Shown here one piece after another: positions 8,447 through 16,874 of a stretch of 64,000 nucleotides of DNA. The DNA comes from Pseudomonadota bacterium (GTDB lineage: Bacteria; Pseudomonadota; Gammaproteobacteria; Burkholderiales; Thiobacillaceae), in assembly GCA_030653935.1 (NCBI GenBank), contig JAURYL010000060.1, forward strand, positions 52,977 to 116,976, read 5' to 3'. The notes beneath the pieces were generated by a model. The model was not told where the DNA came from. It was given only the letters and a program-made list of their open reading frames with translations, and did not search any database. A program made the position numbers and the translations under genes. The stretch's first letter is position 1; every line of letters starts with the position of its first letter.

Positions 8447-9472
8447 ATGCGCATCGGCCCCCACCAACTGAAGAACAATCTGATCGTCGCCCCCATGGCG
8501 GGCGTGACGGATCGGCCGTTTCGTCAGTTGTGCAAGAAAATGGGCGCTGGCATGGCGGTGTCGGAGATGGTTACGTCCAACTCCCTGCTCTATGGTTCCG
8601 CCAAAACACTCCGGCGCGCCAATCATGAGGGCGAGGTGGAGCCGATTTCCGTGCAGATCGCCGGCAGCATTCCGGCCATGATGGCCGAGGCGGCGCGCCA
8701 CAACGTTGACAACGGCGCCCAGATCATCGACATCAACATGGGTTGCCCGGCGAAGAAAATCTGCAACGTGATGGCCGGCTCGGCGCTGTTGCAGGACGAA
8801 CCCCTGGTGGCGCGCATCCTCGAAGCCGTGGTCGCCGCCGCGAAGGACACGCCGGTCACCTTGAAAATCCGTACCGGCTGGGACAAGGCGCACAAGAACG
8901 CGCTGGCCATCCTGCATATCGCCCAGGAATCCGGCATCCAGGCGCTGGCCATCCACGGTCGCACCCGGGCCTGCGGTTATTCCGGCGAAGCCGAGTACGA
9001 AACCATCACGGTGGTGAAAGCCGAAGCGCGCATTCCCATCATCGCCAACGGTGACATCACCACCCCGGAAAAAGCGCGTTTCGTGCTGGCCGCGACCGGC
9101 GCCGACGCGATCATGATCGGCCGCGCCGCGCAGGGGCGGCCCTGGCTGTTCCGTGAGATCGCGCACTACCTGGCGACCGGGGAGCACCTGCCAGCGCCCG
9201 AGGTGGCGGAGATTCACGACGTTCTGCTCGCCCATCTCGACGACATTTACCAGTTTTACGGCGCGATCAGCGGCGTGCGCATGGCGCGCAAGCACATCGC
9301 CTGGTACACCCGCGGCCTGGCCGATTCAGCCAGCTTCCGCCACGCCATGAACCGCCTGGAACACACCGCCGAACAACTCGACGCGGTCAATGATTTCTTC
9401 TGGCGCGCACGCGGCCGTGACAACCGCCTGGTGTACCTGGACGCAGCCACCGGCGAACGCGCCGCCGCATAA
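8447..9472 (+). CDS. dusB: tRNA-dihydrouridine synthase DusB
   Basis: DusB reduces uridine in the tRNA D-loop using FMN and NADPH. The N-terminal TIM-barrel start (LIVAPMAGVTDRPFR), the catalytic Cys in INMGCPAKKICN, the GRT stretch IHGRTRACGYSG, and the phosphate-binding IMIGRAAQGRPW are all present. The start at 8447 (MRIGPHQL) gives 341 residues. An upstream in-frame ATG at 8417 overlaps the promoter. It is followed at 25 bases by fis, the conserved dusB-fis arrangement of proteobacteria, so the tRNA enzyme and the nucleoid protein are probably cotranscribed. Confidence 0.95.
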   Translation: MRIGPHQLKNNLIVAPMAGVTDRPFRQLCKKMGAGMAVSEMVTSNSLLYGSAKTLRRANHEGEVEPISVQIAGSIPAMMAEAARHNVDNGAQIIDINMGCPAKKICNVMAGSALLQDEPLVARILEAVVAAAKDTPVTLKIRTGWDKAHKNALAILHIAQESGIQALAIHGRTRACGYSGEAEYETITVVKAEARIPIIANGDITTPEKARFVLAATGADAIMIGRAAQGRPWLFREIAHYLATGEHLPAPEVAEIHDVLLAHLDDIYQFYGAISGVRMARKHIAWYTRGLADSASFRHAMNRLEHTAEQLDAVNDFFWRARGRDNRLVYLDAATGERAAA

Positions 9473-9497
9473 AAACGACAGACGAGACAAGTACCCA

Positions 9498-9749
9498 ATG
9501 GCAAGCGAACAACATATCGACGAAAGCGAACTGGCGGCCTGCGTGCGCCGTGTTCTGCTCGAATACTTCAAGGATCTCGACGGCGAAGCGCCTGCCGGCA
9601 TTTACGACATGGTGCTGAACTGCGTGGAACGCCCGGTTCTCGACCTGGTTCTCTACCACTCCGACGGCAATCAGAGCCGCGCCGCGGAATGGCTGGGCAT
9701 CAACCGCAATACGCTGCGCAAGAAAATGCAGCAGCATGGAATCAAGTAG
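9498..9749 (+). CDS. fis: Fis-family nucleoid-associated DNA-binding protein
   Basis: Fis bends DNA and regulates rRNA, recombination and replication. This copy has 83 residues. The C-terminal helix-turn-helix is clear (GNQSRAAEWLGINRNTLRKKM), preceded by the dimerisation helices including VERPVLDLVLYHSDG. The start is the ATG at 9498; the longer reading to 9390 is only dusB sequence in another frame. Its position after dusB supports the assignment. The stop codon TAG is part of the REP-like palindrome that begins at 9746. Confidence 0.93.
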   Translation: MASEQHIDESELAACVRRVLLEYFKDLDGEAPAGIYDMVLNCVERPVLDLVLYHSDGNQSRAAEWLGINRNTLRKKMQQHGIK

Positions 9750-9790
9750 GAGCGGCCTTGGCCGCGATTCGCGAGCAAGCTCGCTCCTAC
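9746..9790. repeat. REP-like palindrome after fis
   Basis: Outer arms GTAGGAGCG and CGCTCCTAC enclose two inner hairpins (GGCC-TT-GGCC and GCGAGC-AA-GCTCGC). This cloverleaf-like form resembles REP sequences found in other proteobacteria. It sits between fis and purH and includes the fis stop codon. Confidence 0.85.
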
Positions 9791-9822
9791 CCCCTCACAC
9801 CTCAGCCTGACGACTTGAAATC

Positions 9823-11379
9823 ATGATCAAACGCGCTCTCCTCTCCGTCTCCGACAAGACCGGCCTCATCGACTTCGCACGCGCGCTTTCCGCCGCCGGC
9901 GTGGAACTCCTTTCCACCGGCGGTACTGCCAAGGCCATCCGCGATGCCGGCCTGCCGGTGATCGACGTTGCCGATTACACCGGCTTTCCGGAAATGCTCG
10001 ACGGCCGGGTCAAGACCCTGCATCCCAAGGTCCACGCCGGCATCCTGGCGCGACGCGACCTCACCGCCCACGTCGAGACCATGAGCGAGCACGGCATGGG
10101 CTACATCGACCTGGTCTGCGTCAACCTCTATCCCTTCGTGGAAACGGTGTCGAAGCCGCACACTCTGGACGACGCCATCGAGAACATCGACATCGGCGGC
10201 CCGGCCATGGTGCGCTCTTCGGCCAAGAACTACCGGCACGTCGCCATCGTCACCGACCCGGCCGATTACCCGGCGCTGGTCGCGGAAATGCAGGCCAACG
10301 ACGGCGCGCTGCTGGATGCCACCCGTTTCGAGCTGGCGAAAAAGGCGTTCACCCACACCGCCCAGTACGACGGCCACATCAGCAACTACCTGACCGCTTT
10401 GAACGCGGAAGGCGCCAAGGAACAATTCGGCGAGAAGCTCACCCTGCAATTCAGCCGCGCGCAGACCTGTCGTTATGGTGAAAACCCGCATCAGAACGGC
10501 GCCTTCTACGTCGAAGCCAACGCGCCCGCCGGCACCATCGCCACGGCCCGCCAGATCCAGGGCAAGGAGCTTTCCTACAACAACATCGCCGATACCGACG
10601 CGGCGCTGGAGTGCATCAAGCTGTTCGACGCCGGCCCCGCCTGCGTCATCGTCAAGCACGCCAACCCCTGCGGTGTGGCTTACGGCGCCAGCCTGATGCA
10701 GGCCTACGACCGTGCTTACCAGACCGATCCGGAATCCGCTTTCGGCGGCATCATCGCCTTCAACGGCCGCCTCGATGGCGAGACCGCGAAGGCCATCGTC
10801 GAGCGCCAGTTCGTCGAAGTGATCATCGCCCCCGAGGTGAGCCCGGAAGCCAGTGAAGCCGTGGCCGCCAAGAAGAATGTGCGTCTGCTTGAATGCGGCG
10901 CCTGGACGGGTAGCGTGGCGCAGATGGACATGAAACGGGTGGCCGGCGGCCTCCTGGTACAGGATGCCGACATCCTGCTGCACGGCGACCTGAAGGTTGT
11001 GACCAAGCGCGCGCCGACTGCGAAGGAAATGGAAGACCTGCTGTTCGCCTGGCGCATCGCCAAGTTCGTCAAATCCAACGCCATCGTCTATTGCAAGGAC
11101 GGCATGACCATCGGCGTCGGCGCCGGCCAGATGAGCCGCATCAACTCCGCCCGTATTGCCGCCATCAAGGCCGAGCAGGCCGGCTTGAAAGTACCCGGTT
11201 CGGTGATGGCCTCGGATGCCTTCTTCCCGTTCCGCGACGGACTCGACCAGGCCGGCGCCGCCGGCATCGTCGCGGTGATCCAGCCCGGCGGTTCGATGCG
11301 TGACGAGGAAGTCATCGCCGCCGCCGACGAGCACGGCATCGCGATGGTATTCACCGGCGTGCGGCATTTCCGGCACTGA
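9823..11379 (+). CDS. purH: bifunctional AICAR formyltransferase / IMP cyclohydrolase PurH
   Basis: PurH carries out the last two steps of IMP synthesis. The N-terminal MGS-like cyclohydrolase domain (about residues 1-190) shows STGGTAKAI and [18 protein letters not shown]. The C-terminal AICAR transformylase domain has the catalytic Lys-His pair at residues 278-279 in [10 protein letters not shown] and an [12 protein letters not shown] segment. At 518 residues it is full length. An ORF6N gene lies 11 bases after the stop, followed by purD, so the cluster is a purine operon with an extra gene inserted. Confidence 0.97.
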   Translation: MIKRALLSVSDKTGLIDFARALSAAGVELLSTGGTAKAIRDAGLPVIDVADYTGFPEMLDGRVKTLHPKVHAGILARRDLTAHVETMSEHGMGYIDLVCVNLYPFVETVSKPHTLDDAIENIDIGGPAMVRSSAKNYRHVAIVTDPADYPALVAEMQANDGALLDATRFELAKKAFTHTAQYDGHISNYLTALNAEGAKEQFGEKLTLQFSRAQTCRYGENPHQNGAFYVEANAPAGTIATARQIQGKELSYNNIADTDAALECIKLFDAGPACVIVKHANPCGVAYGASLMQAYDRAYQTDPESAFGGIIAFNGRLDGETAKAIVERQFVEVIIAPEVSPEASEAVAAKKNVRLLECGAWTGSVAQMDMKRVAGGLLVQDADILLHGDLKVVTKRAPTAKEMEDLLFAWRIAKFVKSNAIVYCKDGMTIGVGAGQMSRINSARIAAIKAEQAGLKVPGSVMASDAFFPFRDGLDQAGAAGIVAVIQPGGSMRDEEVIAAADEHGIAMVFTGVRHFRH

Positions 11380-11390
11380 GCGTTACCCGC

Positions 11391-11903
11391 ATGGCCTTGC
11401 CTGTTGCCGCCGATCTGCTCGGTCACATCGTTCAGGTGCGCGAGCAGCGAGTGATGCTCAGCAGCGACCTTGCCCTGCTTTATGAGGTTGAGCCACGCGC
11501 GTTGATGCAGGCAGTCAAGCGTAATAGCGAGCGGTTTCCCGAAGACTTCATGTTCCAACTGAGCCGCGACGAGTGGCTGAACTTGAAATCACATTTTGTG
11601 ATTTCAAGTTGGGGCGGCAGCCGCACGCCGCCTTACGCCTTCACCGAGCAGGGTGTGGCGATGCTCTCCAGCGTGCTGAAAAGCCCGCGCGCGGTCTCAG
11701 CCAATATCGAGATCATGCGCACCTTCGTCCGGCTGCGCCGCATTCTGGCCGAAAGTGCCGACCTCTCGCGTCGACTGGACGAGCTGGAACAGCATTACGA
11801 CGAACAGTTCAAAGCCGTTTTCGACGCATTGCGTCAGTTGATGGCTCCACCACAGAAACCAGGCTGTCGCATCGGTTTCATTCAGGACAGAGATACCCCA
11901 TGA
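11391..11903 (+). CDS. ORF6N-domain DNA-binding-type protein
   Basis: The N-terminal 90 residues match the ORF6N domain ([53 protein letters not shown]), a fold linked to phage, virus and bacterial KilA-N-like proteins and assumed to bind DNA. A coiled-coil segment follows (about residues 115-150, [18 protein letters not shown]). Length is 170 residues. It sits between purH and purD, starts 11 bases after purH, and overlaps the purD start by ATGA, so it is translationally coupled to purD. ORF6N genes more often accompany mobile or defence regions, so its place in a purine operon is odd. Function is unknown. Confidence 0.85.
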   Translation: MALPVAADLLGHIVQVREQRVMLSSDLALLYEVEPRALMQAVKRNSERFPEDFMFQLSRDEWLNLKSHFVISSWGGSRTPPYAFTEQGVAMLSSVLKSPRAVSANIEIMRTFVRLRRILAESADLSRRLDELEQHYDEQFKAVFDALRQLMAPPQKPGCRIGFIQDRDTP

Positions 11904-13177
11904 AACTCCTAGTCATCGGTTCCGGCGGGCGCGAACACGCGCTGGCCTGGCGTTTGTTGCAGTCTCCCCGCATCCAGAAAGTCTTCGTCGCCCCGGGTAA
12001 TGGCGGTACCGCGCGCGAGGAGGGCTTGGAAAACGTGGCCATCACGGCCATCCCCGATCTGGTTGCCTTCGCGCAACAAGAAAATATCCAGCTCACCGTG
12101 GTTGGCCCGGAAGCACCGCTGGCCGCCGGCGTGGTCGATGCCTTCCTGGCCGCCGGGCTGAAGGTGTTCGGGCCGGTCCAGGCCGCCGCGCAACTGGAAA
12201 GCTCCAAGGATTTCGCCAAGCAATTCATGGCGCGCCACAAGATTCCCACCGCCGAGTTCGCTACCTTCACCGATGCCGCCGCCGCGCACGCTTATCTCGA
12301 TGAGAAAGGCGCGCCCATCGTGATCAAGGCCGACGGGCTGGCCGCCGGCAAGGGTGTGGTGGTCGCCACCACGTTGGAAGAGGCGCACGCTGCGGTCGAC
12401 GCCATGCTTGACGGCAACAGCATGGGTGAAGCCGGGCATCGCGTGGTGATCGAGGAATGCCTGTTCGGCGAGGAAGCCAGTTTCATCGTCATGGTCGATG
12501 GCGAAAACATCCTGCCGCTGGCCACCAGCCAGGACCACAAGCGCCTGCTGGACGGCGATCAGGGTCCCAATACCGGCGGCATGGGCGCGTATTCACCGGC
12601 GCCGGTGGTGACCCCGGAGATTCACGCACGCGCCATGCGCGAGGTGATCCGCCCGGTGGTCGCCGGGATGAAGGCGGAAGGCACGCCGTTTACCGGCTTT
12701 CTCTATGCCGGCCTGATGATCGACCCGCAAGGCCGGATCAAGGTCCTGGAATTCAACTGCCGCATGGGCGACCCGGAAACCCAGCCGATCATGATGCGTT
12801 TGAAAAGCGACCTTTCCCTGCTGCTGGAAGCGGCGGTGGAGGGCAGGCTTGATCAGGTCGAGGCGGAGTGGGACCGGCGCTATGCCCTGGGCGTGGTGCA
12901 GGCAGCCGCTGGCTACCCGGAATCCCCACGGAAGGGGGATGCGATCACCGGACTGGGCGTCGCCAGCGACGACTTTCATATCTTCCACGCCGGCACGGCC
13001 ATAGAAGGCGATCAGGTCGTGACCGCCGGAGGACGTGTTCTCTGCGTCACCGCGCTGGGCGACACCGTCAAGATCGCGCAGGCACGCGCCTACGAGGCGG
13101 CTGATGGTGTTGAATTCTCGGGCCGCCAGATGCGCCGGGATATCGGCTGGCGCGCCATTTCACGCAAAAAGCCATAA
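11900..13177 (+). CDS. purD: phosphoribosylamine-glycine ligase PurD
   Basis: PurD (GAR synthetase) joins glycine to phosphoribosylamine with ATP in purine synthesis. The N-terminal [17 protein letters not shown], the ATP-grasp segments ([39 protein letters not shown]) and the metal-binding [13 protein letters not shown] are all present. The start at 11900 gives 425 residues, normal. The ATG overlaps the stop of the ORF6N gene. The reading extending upstream to 11573 overlaps that gene out of frame and was not used. Confidence 0.96.
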   Translation: MKLLVIGSGGREHALAWRLLQSPRIQKVFVAPGNGGTAREEGLENVAITAIPDLVAFAQQENIQLTVVGPEAPLAAGVVDAFLAAGLKVFGPVQAAAQLESSKDFAKQFMARHKIPTAEFATFTDAAAAHAYLDEKGAPIVIKADGLAAGKGVVVATTLEEAHAAVDAMLDGNSMGEAGHRVVIEECLFGEEASFIVMVDGENILPLATSQDHKRLLDGDQGPNTGGMGAYSPAPVVTPEIHARAMREVIRPVVAGMKAEGTPFTGFLYAGLMIDPQGRIKVLEFNCRMGDPETQPIMMRLKSDLSLLLEAAVEGRLDQVEAEWDRRYALGVVQAAAGYPESPRKGDAITGLGVASDDFHIFHAGTAIEGDQVVTAGGRVLCVTALGDTVKIAQARAYEAADGVEFSGRQMRRDIGWRAISRKKP

Positions 13178-13237
13178 CCTCACCCGTGCCTGGAGGCCGC
13201 CCGTCGTTTCCGGACAGGCGACCCGCTTTCGGCCAGA

Positions 13238-13612
13238 TCAATAAGCGATCTGTGGGATCACATCGAGGATATCGTGGGTGTTGCGATTCACCAGGATCAC
13301 ATCGGCGCCAAGAATCAAACGGGTGTAGGGATCGGCAAGGTAAACCAGCTGCTTGTTGAGATCGTCCGGCAAGCGGGTCGGACGCTGTCCGGAATCCAGT
13401 TTCTCACCTGGCTTCGCCCGTTGCGCCGGCACCTGCCGACCGGGCTTGCGAGCGCCCTGATATTCGTAGAAACCGATAATCAGCTTTCGCTCCGCGTCAC
13501 TGAAGCGCATACCCGAGGTATCGCCGCTGGTCGCAGCCGGCTGACCCGCGCAACCGGTCAACACCAGCGCGGCCAGCGCCCCGGTAGAAATCAGAAAACC
13601 CCTGCGTTCCAT
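13238..13612 (-). CDS. small lipoprotein of unknown function
   Basis: The 124-residue product starts with a signal sequence (MERRGFLISTGALAALVLTGCAG) carrying a lipobox LTGC with Cys at about residue 20, so it should be lipid-anchored. The start at 13612 follows a strong GGGAGG ribosome site. The C-terminus (LPDDLNKQL, then DVILVNRNTHDILDVIPQ) resembles the end of RcnB/CigR-like small periplasmic proteins, but this is only a weak similarity seen by eye. It is convergent with purD and lies downstream of gluQ. Confidence 0.7.
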   Translation of the reverse strand: MERRGFLISTGALAALVLTGCAGQPAATSGDTSGMRFSDAERKLIIGFYEYQGARKPGRQVPAQRAKPGEKLDSGQRPTRLPDDLNKQLVYLADPYTRLILGADVILVNRNTHDILDVIPQIAY

Positions 13613-13700
13613 GATCCAACCCTCCCAACCAAATGGACAAGGCTGACTGTTTAACAAATGCCGCACCGGGAAACTTTGAGCGCAATCAATAATTCGCGCA

Positions 13701-14615
13701 TTAGCGGCAGGCGCTGGTGCGCGCCTGCTTGCGGCCTCGCAAGGGTTGCGTCCCGACCTCGGGCCAGAGCCGCGTCGCCGTGCGTAACCAGGCTTGCGGA
13801 TCACCACCTACGGCGATCTCCGGCAATCCGAGAAAAAGCCCCGCCAGGCGCAGGGCGGGGAGCGGCTCAGCATCGACCAGCGCCGCCGCGAGGGTCTGCT
13901 TGCTGAGCTTGAAACCGCGCGCATCGAGCACCACGGGTAGGTGCAGGTAGGCCGGGGTGGGGTAACCCAGTGCTTGCTGCAGGACGATCTGACGGGGTGT
14001 CGAGGTCAGAAGGTCGGCGCCTCGAACCACATGGGTTATCTCCTGCTCGGCATCGTCCACAACCACCGCGAGCTGATAGGTGAATACGCCATCGGCGCGC
14101 TTCAGTGTCAAATCACCACACTCCCGCTCAATATCGCAGGCAACACGGCCAAGCCAGGCGTCATGGAAGACCACGCGTCGCGCCGGTAAAAATAGACGCA
14201 GGGCACCCGTGGCTTGCGCATCCCTGCCGCGACAGCTTCCCGGGTAAACCGGCCCATCGATGCCTGGCAACGCCAGCTCGCTGACGCGCTTACGGCTACA
14301 AGCACAGGCGTAGACGTCACCCGCCCCGATCAATCGCTCCAGCGCGCTCTGATAGGCCTCGCCGCGCCGACTCTGATAGACGACCTCGCCGTCCCATTCG
14401 AATCCATGCGCCAACAGCGTTCGCTGAATGCCGACGCTGGCGCCCTTTGCCTCCCGTGGCGGATCGACATCCTCGATCCGCAGCAGCCACTCCCCCCCAT
14501 GAGATCTGGCCTCGAGAAAACTCGCCAGCGCCGCCACCAGGGAGCCGAAGTGGAGAGGACCGGATGGCGTGGGCGCGAAGCGGCCACGATAGGAAAGCTC
14601 ACTCCTGTTCCGCAT
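13701..14615 (-). CDS. gluQ: glutamyl-Q tRNA(Asp) synthetase GluQ
   Basis: GluQ attaches glutamate to queuosine in the anticodon of tRNA(Asp); it is a paralogue of glutamyl-tRNA synthetase without the anticodon-binding domain. The HIGH-like motif is in APTPSGPLHFGSL and the KMSKS-like motif is KLSKQ. Zinc-site cysteines are visible in ACACSRKR and YPGSCRGR. The start at 14615 gives 304 residues, typical. It is transcribed away from the zapB/zapA pair. Confidence 0.94.
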   Translation of the reverse strand: MRNRSELSYRGRFAPTPSGPLHFGSLVAALASFLEARSHGGEWLLRIEDVDPPREAKGASVGIQRTLLAHGFEWDGEVVYQSRRGEAYQSALERLIGAGDVYACACSRKRVSELALPGIDGPVYPGSCRGRDAQATGALRLFLPARRVVFHDAWLGRVACDIERECGDLTLKRADGVFTYQLAVVVDDAEQEITHVVRGADLLTSTPRQIVLQQALGYPTPAYLHLPVVLDARGFKLSKQTLAAALVDAEPLPALRLAGLFLGLPEIAVGGDPQAWLRTATRLWPEVGTQPLRGRKQARTSACR

Positions 14616-14654
14616 GGACTCGGTGTTCTTGTGAAGAATAAGCACGGCGCCAGG

Positions 14655-14684
14655 TTGACGCGGGAAAATGCCGGCAATTATAGT
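14655..14684 (+). promoter_or_regulatory. predicted promoter of the zapB-like/zapA operon
   Basis: TTGACG (14655-14660) and TATAGT (14679-14684) are 18 bases apart. The expected start is at or next to the ATG at 14691, so the transcript may lack a leader. Confidence 0.55.
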
Positions 14685-14690
14685 GCGGGC

Positions 14691-14882
14691 ATGCAGGCTG
14701 AACTGGACGCACTCGAAAGCAAACTCGCGCAGATACTCGAACGCTATCAAAGCACGCGAGCGGAAAATCTACGCCTACGCCAACAGGTGGTAGCCCTGGA
14801 AAACGCCAACAAGCAGCTTTCCGAACGGCTAGGCGCCGCTCGTGACCGTACCGAAGCGCTGCTCAACACGATCCCGGACTAG
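14691..14882 (+). CDS. ZapB-like coiled-coil protein (TIGR02449 type)
   Basis: The 63-residue product is almost entirely a coiled coil (MQAELDALESKLAQILERY, then ENLRLRQQVVALENANKQL). Small coiled-coil proteins of this type are encoded just upstream of zapA in many proteobacteria and are thought to help cell division, like ZapB. It ends one base before the zapA ATG, so both are cotranscribed. The ATG at 14691 is chosen because it follows the predicted promoter closely; the longer reading upstream overlaps gluQ antisense. Confidence 0.8.
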   Translation: MQAELDALESKLAQILERYQSTRAENLRLRQQVVALENANKQLSERLGAARDRTEALLNTIPD

Positions 14883-14883
14883 G

Positions 14884-15195
14884 ATGACCAGCCAAACCAA
14901 CGTCAGCCTCGATGTCGCCATCATGGGACGAGAGTTCCGTGTCGCCTGTCCCGACGAGGAACGTGAAAGCCTGCTTCAGGCGGTCACCTACCTTGATCGC
15001 AAGATGCGAGAAATTCGCGACCACGGAAAAGTCATAGGCCTGGAACGGATCGCCATCATGGCCGCGCTCAACATTACTCATGATTACCTCGCGGCGAAGC
15101 CGATCAATCCTGATGACCATCTGCATCGCGCGCAAGTCGGTCGTTTGATCGAGCTACTTGATCAAGCGCTGGCGCCGCAAGATAATCTGTTCTGA
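14884..15195 (+). CDS. zapA: cell division protein ZapA
   Basis: ZapA binds FtsZ and promotes bundling of Z-ring filaments. The 103-residue protein has the N-terminal VSLDVAIMGREFRVACPDEE segment, the AVTYLDRKMREI helix and the long C-terminal helix for tetramer formation. The genomic order zapB-like, zapA, 6S RNA, 5-FCL is conserved in proteobacteria and supports the call. Confidence 0.93.
   Translation: MTSQTNVSLDVAIMGREFRVACPDEERESLLQAVTYLDRKMREIRDHGKVIGLERIAIMAALNITHDYLAAKPINPDDHLHRAQVGRLIELLDQALAPQDNLF
15158..15186 (+). promoter_or_regulatory. predicted 6S RNA promoter inside the end of zapA
   Basis: TTGATC (15158-15163) and GATAAT (15181-15186) lie 17 bases apart, upstream of the 6S RNA. 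This would give a transcript starting near 15193, possibly a precursor. Confidence 0.45.
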
Positions 15196-15221
15196 GAGGA
15201 CTGGTTGCATCGGCCCCCTTC

Positions 15222-15410
15222 TTCAATCTCCCTGCTGCGTTCGCGAAGGTTGCTCATTCTTTGAACCGATAAGCGTAAGCGACGGCTGCGACGATCAAGT
15301 CTGTTGTTGTGCGCCTGGCTAGTCCAGGTGCCTGAAATGGATGCGTTGTGGCCACTCTTGGACCCCTGGGTTCAGGAAAGCAACCCGAACGGCGCGAGCG
15401 GGGAGACCCC
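15222..15410 (+). ncRNA. ssrS: 6S RNA
   Basis: The region between zapA and the 5-FCL gene is the usual home of 6S RNA, which binds sigma-70 RNA polymerase in stationary phase. Complementary halves can be traced by eye: CTCCC at 15228 with GGGAG at 15401, GTTCG with CGAAC, GGTTGCT at 15248 with AGCAACC at about 15378, and TTGAACC with GGGTTCA. They form one long rod interrupted by bulges, with an open central part around 15275-15340. Exact ends are uncertain by about 10-30 bases. Confidence 0.75.
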
Positions 15411-15420
15411 TCCCTTGAAT

Positions 15421-16032
15421 ATGCCCCAGGCGCAGGATAAGTCCGCGATTCGGCGACGGCTCCGCGAAATACGCAGAGCCCACGCCGCCGCCGCGCGGCG
15501 TACGGCGAGCCAGGCCTTGGTCCGGCTGGCGCTAAGGCATCGCCTTTTGGCAAAAGGCCGCCGCGTCGGTCTCTACATCCCCAGCAACAGCGAAATCGAT
15601 GTTCACCCGCTGTTGAGCCGGGCGCGGGCCATGGGTTCATCCTGCTTCCTTCCCATTGTGCCCAGGCCAGGGCGCAAGCGAATGTGGTTCTCGGAAATGG
15701 GTCCGTATCCCATCTGGGTGCTCAATCGCTATGGAATCCCTGAAAATCGGCACCCATTAGCCAAGCGGGTACGAGCGCAAAGGCTGGATCTGTTGTTTAT
15801 GCCCCTGTTAGGCTTTGATTCGCGCGGCTTTCGCCTGGGCATGGGCGGAGGCTACTACGACGCCAGCCTCGCCTACCTCAAACGCTTCCGGCACTGGAAA
15901 AAACCTCGTGTCGTGGGCGTGGCTTTCTCAGATCAAGAAGTGGAATACCTGCCTAATGACGTTTGGGATATTCCGCTTGATGCCGTATTGACCGAACGCG
16001 AGTACTGCGTCTTCCCCCGCGAGCCGACCTGA
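15421..16032 (+). CDS. 5-formyltetrahydrofolate cyclo-ligase
   Basis: This enzyme converts 5-formyl-THF to 5,10-methenyl-THF with ATP. The 203-residue protein has IRRRLREIRRAH at the start, the VGLYIPSNSEID segment, FMPLLGFDSRGFRLGMGGGYYD, the family signature, and a final VGVAFSDQEV. The start at 15421 (MPQAQDKS) is preferred over an upstream ATG because the longer reading translates the 6S RNA. Location directly after 6S RNA (as ygfA in E. coli) supports it. Confidence 0.92.
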   Translation: MPQAQDKSAIRRRLREIRRAHAAAARRTASQALVRLALRHRLLAKGRRVGLYIPSNSEIDVHPLLSRARAMGSSCFLPIVPRPGRKRMWFSEMGPYPIWVLNRYGIPENRHPLAKRVRAQRLDLLFMPLLGFDSRGFRLGMGGGYYDASLAYLKRFRHWKKPRVVGVAFSDQEVEYLPNDVWDIPLDAVLTEREYCVFPREPT

Positions 16033-16048
16033 TCGACCCGAGGCCGAC

Positions 16049-16753
16049 TCAATACCGGTAGGTATTGCTGTTGAGCAACCAGGGGTTGGCGCCAGGCTTT
16101 CGTGTGGGAAGCTGCAACCAGGATCGAGACGGAGACGCGTCGTCGCCTGAACGAGCCCGCGCAACCAAAGCGTTCTGGCTTGTTTCCCTTGATGCAATGG
16201 CCTCACCCCGGGGATTGCCCGGATAGGCAGCCCAGCGCAGATATTTGTCTGGGTTGAACATGTGCTGGAACACGGCTTGGTAGAGCTCCGGGTCCATCCC
16301 CGCGGCCACCCAGCGCATGAATATTTCGGGATCGATGAATTCCGCCCAGTTACGCGCCGCGGCGGGATCCAACATGTGATTCAAAGTGCGGGGATAACTG
16401 TTCGGGTCCAATGCGACCGTCGCCAGCGCGGTCATGAAGCGGGGTTCGGTCACGGCATTCAGCCATTCGGCGAAGAGTTTTGGATGCTTCAGGATCAGAC
16501 CATTCCGGGTCGGATCGATCATGCGTGACAGCCACTCCTCCGGTGTCACGGGAACGCGCTCATCTCTGACAGCTTCGGGTAGCGCCAAGGCATCCAGGCG
16601 CTCGATGACACTCCCGTCTTTTTGTCTGACGACATTGATGCCGGGCTTGGCCGATTTCCTTTTCTGCGCCCAATCTTCACCCGGATCAGCCCGAGTACTC
16701 CAGGCCCACCCAAATAGCAGCAGCACAGCGATCAAGCGGAAACCGAGCATCAT
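16049..16753 (-). CDS. exported protein with 12-13-residue Pro repeats (paralogue of the gene at 16875)
   Basis: This 234-residue protein has a signal peptide (cleavage likely after STRA, about residue 22), a charged segment to about residue 70, then eight repeats with prolines at 81, 91, 104, 117, 130, 142, 155 and 168. Typical units are IDPEIFMRWVAAG, MDPELYQAVFQHM and FNPDKYLRW. The proline spacing (10,13,13,13,12,13,13) is the same as in the neighbouring 214-residue protein, so the two are homologous. A basic tail without repeats follows. I do not recognise a named family. There is no clear ribosome site before the ATG at 16753. A terminator separates it from the upstream gene, so it is likely expressed separately or at low level. 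Confidence 0.75.
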   Translation of the reverse strand: MMLGFRLIAVLLLFGWAWSTRADPGEDWAQKRKSAKPGINVVRQKDGSVIERLDALALPEAVRDERVPVTPEEWLSRMIDPTRNGLILKHPKLFAEWLNAVTEPRFMTALATVALDPNSYPRTLNHMLDPAAARNWAEFIDPEIFMRWVAAGMDPELYQAVFQHMFNPDKYLRWAAYPGNPRGEAIASRETSQNALVARARSGDDASPSRSWLQLPTRKPGANPWLLNSNTYRY

Positions 16754-16821
16754 CAGAAATTCGTCATTAATTCATGTAGTTAAAATACATGAAAATTCTA
16801 ACATGCTTCTATTCCTCACAA

Positions 16822-16857
16822 TAAAAAAGGGGTGGAACCTGAGTTCCACCCCTTTTC
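16822..16857 (-). terminator. strong intrinsic terminator after the repeat-protein gene
   Basis: On the minus strand, arms AAAAGGGGTGGAAC and GTTCCACCCCTTTT pair perfectly around a 4-base loop and run into a T-rich tail. It lies 18 bases downstream of the stop at 16875. Confidence 0.92.
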
Positions 16858-16874
16858 CAACACGATCTGCCGAA

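Noticed and set aside
8320..8496. 59-codon extension of the carbonic anhydrase gene
   Set aside because: It would run through the divergent dusB promoter and shows no family conservation.
9802..11376. 524-codon open frame antisense to purH
   Set aside because: Opposite a certain gene, no conserved motif.
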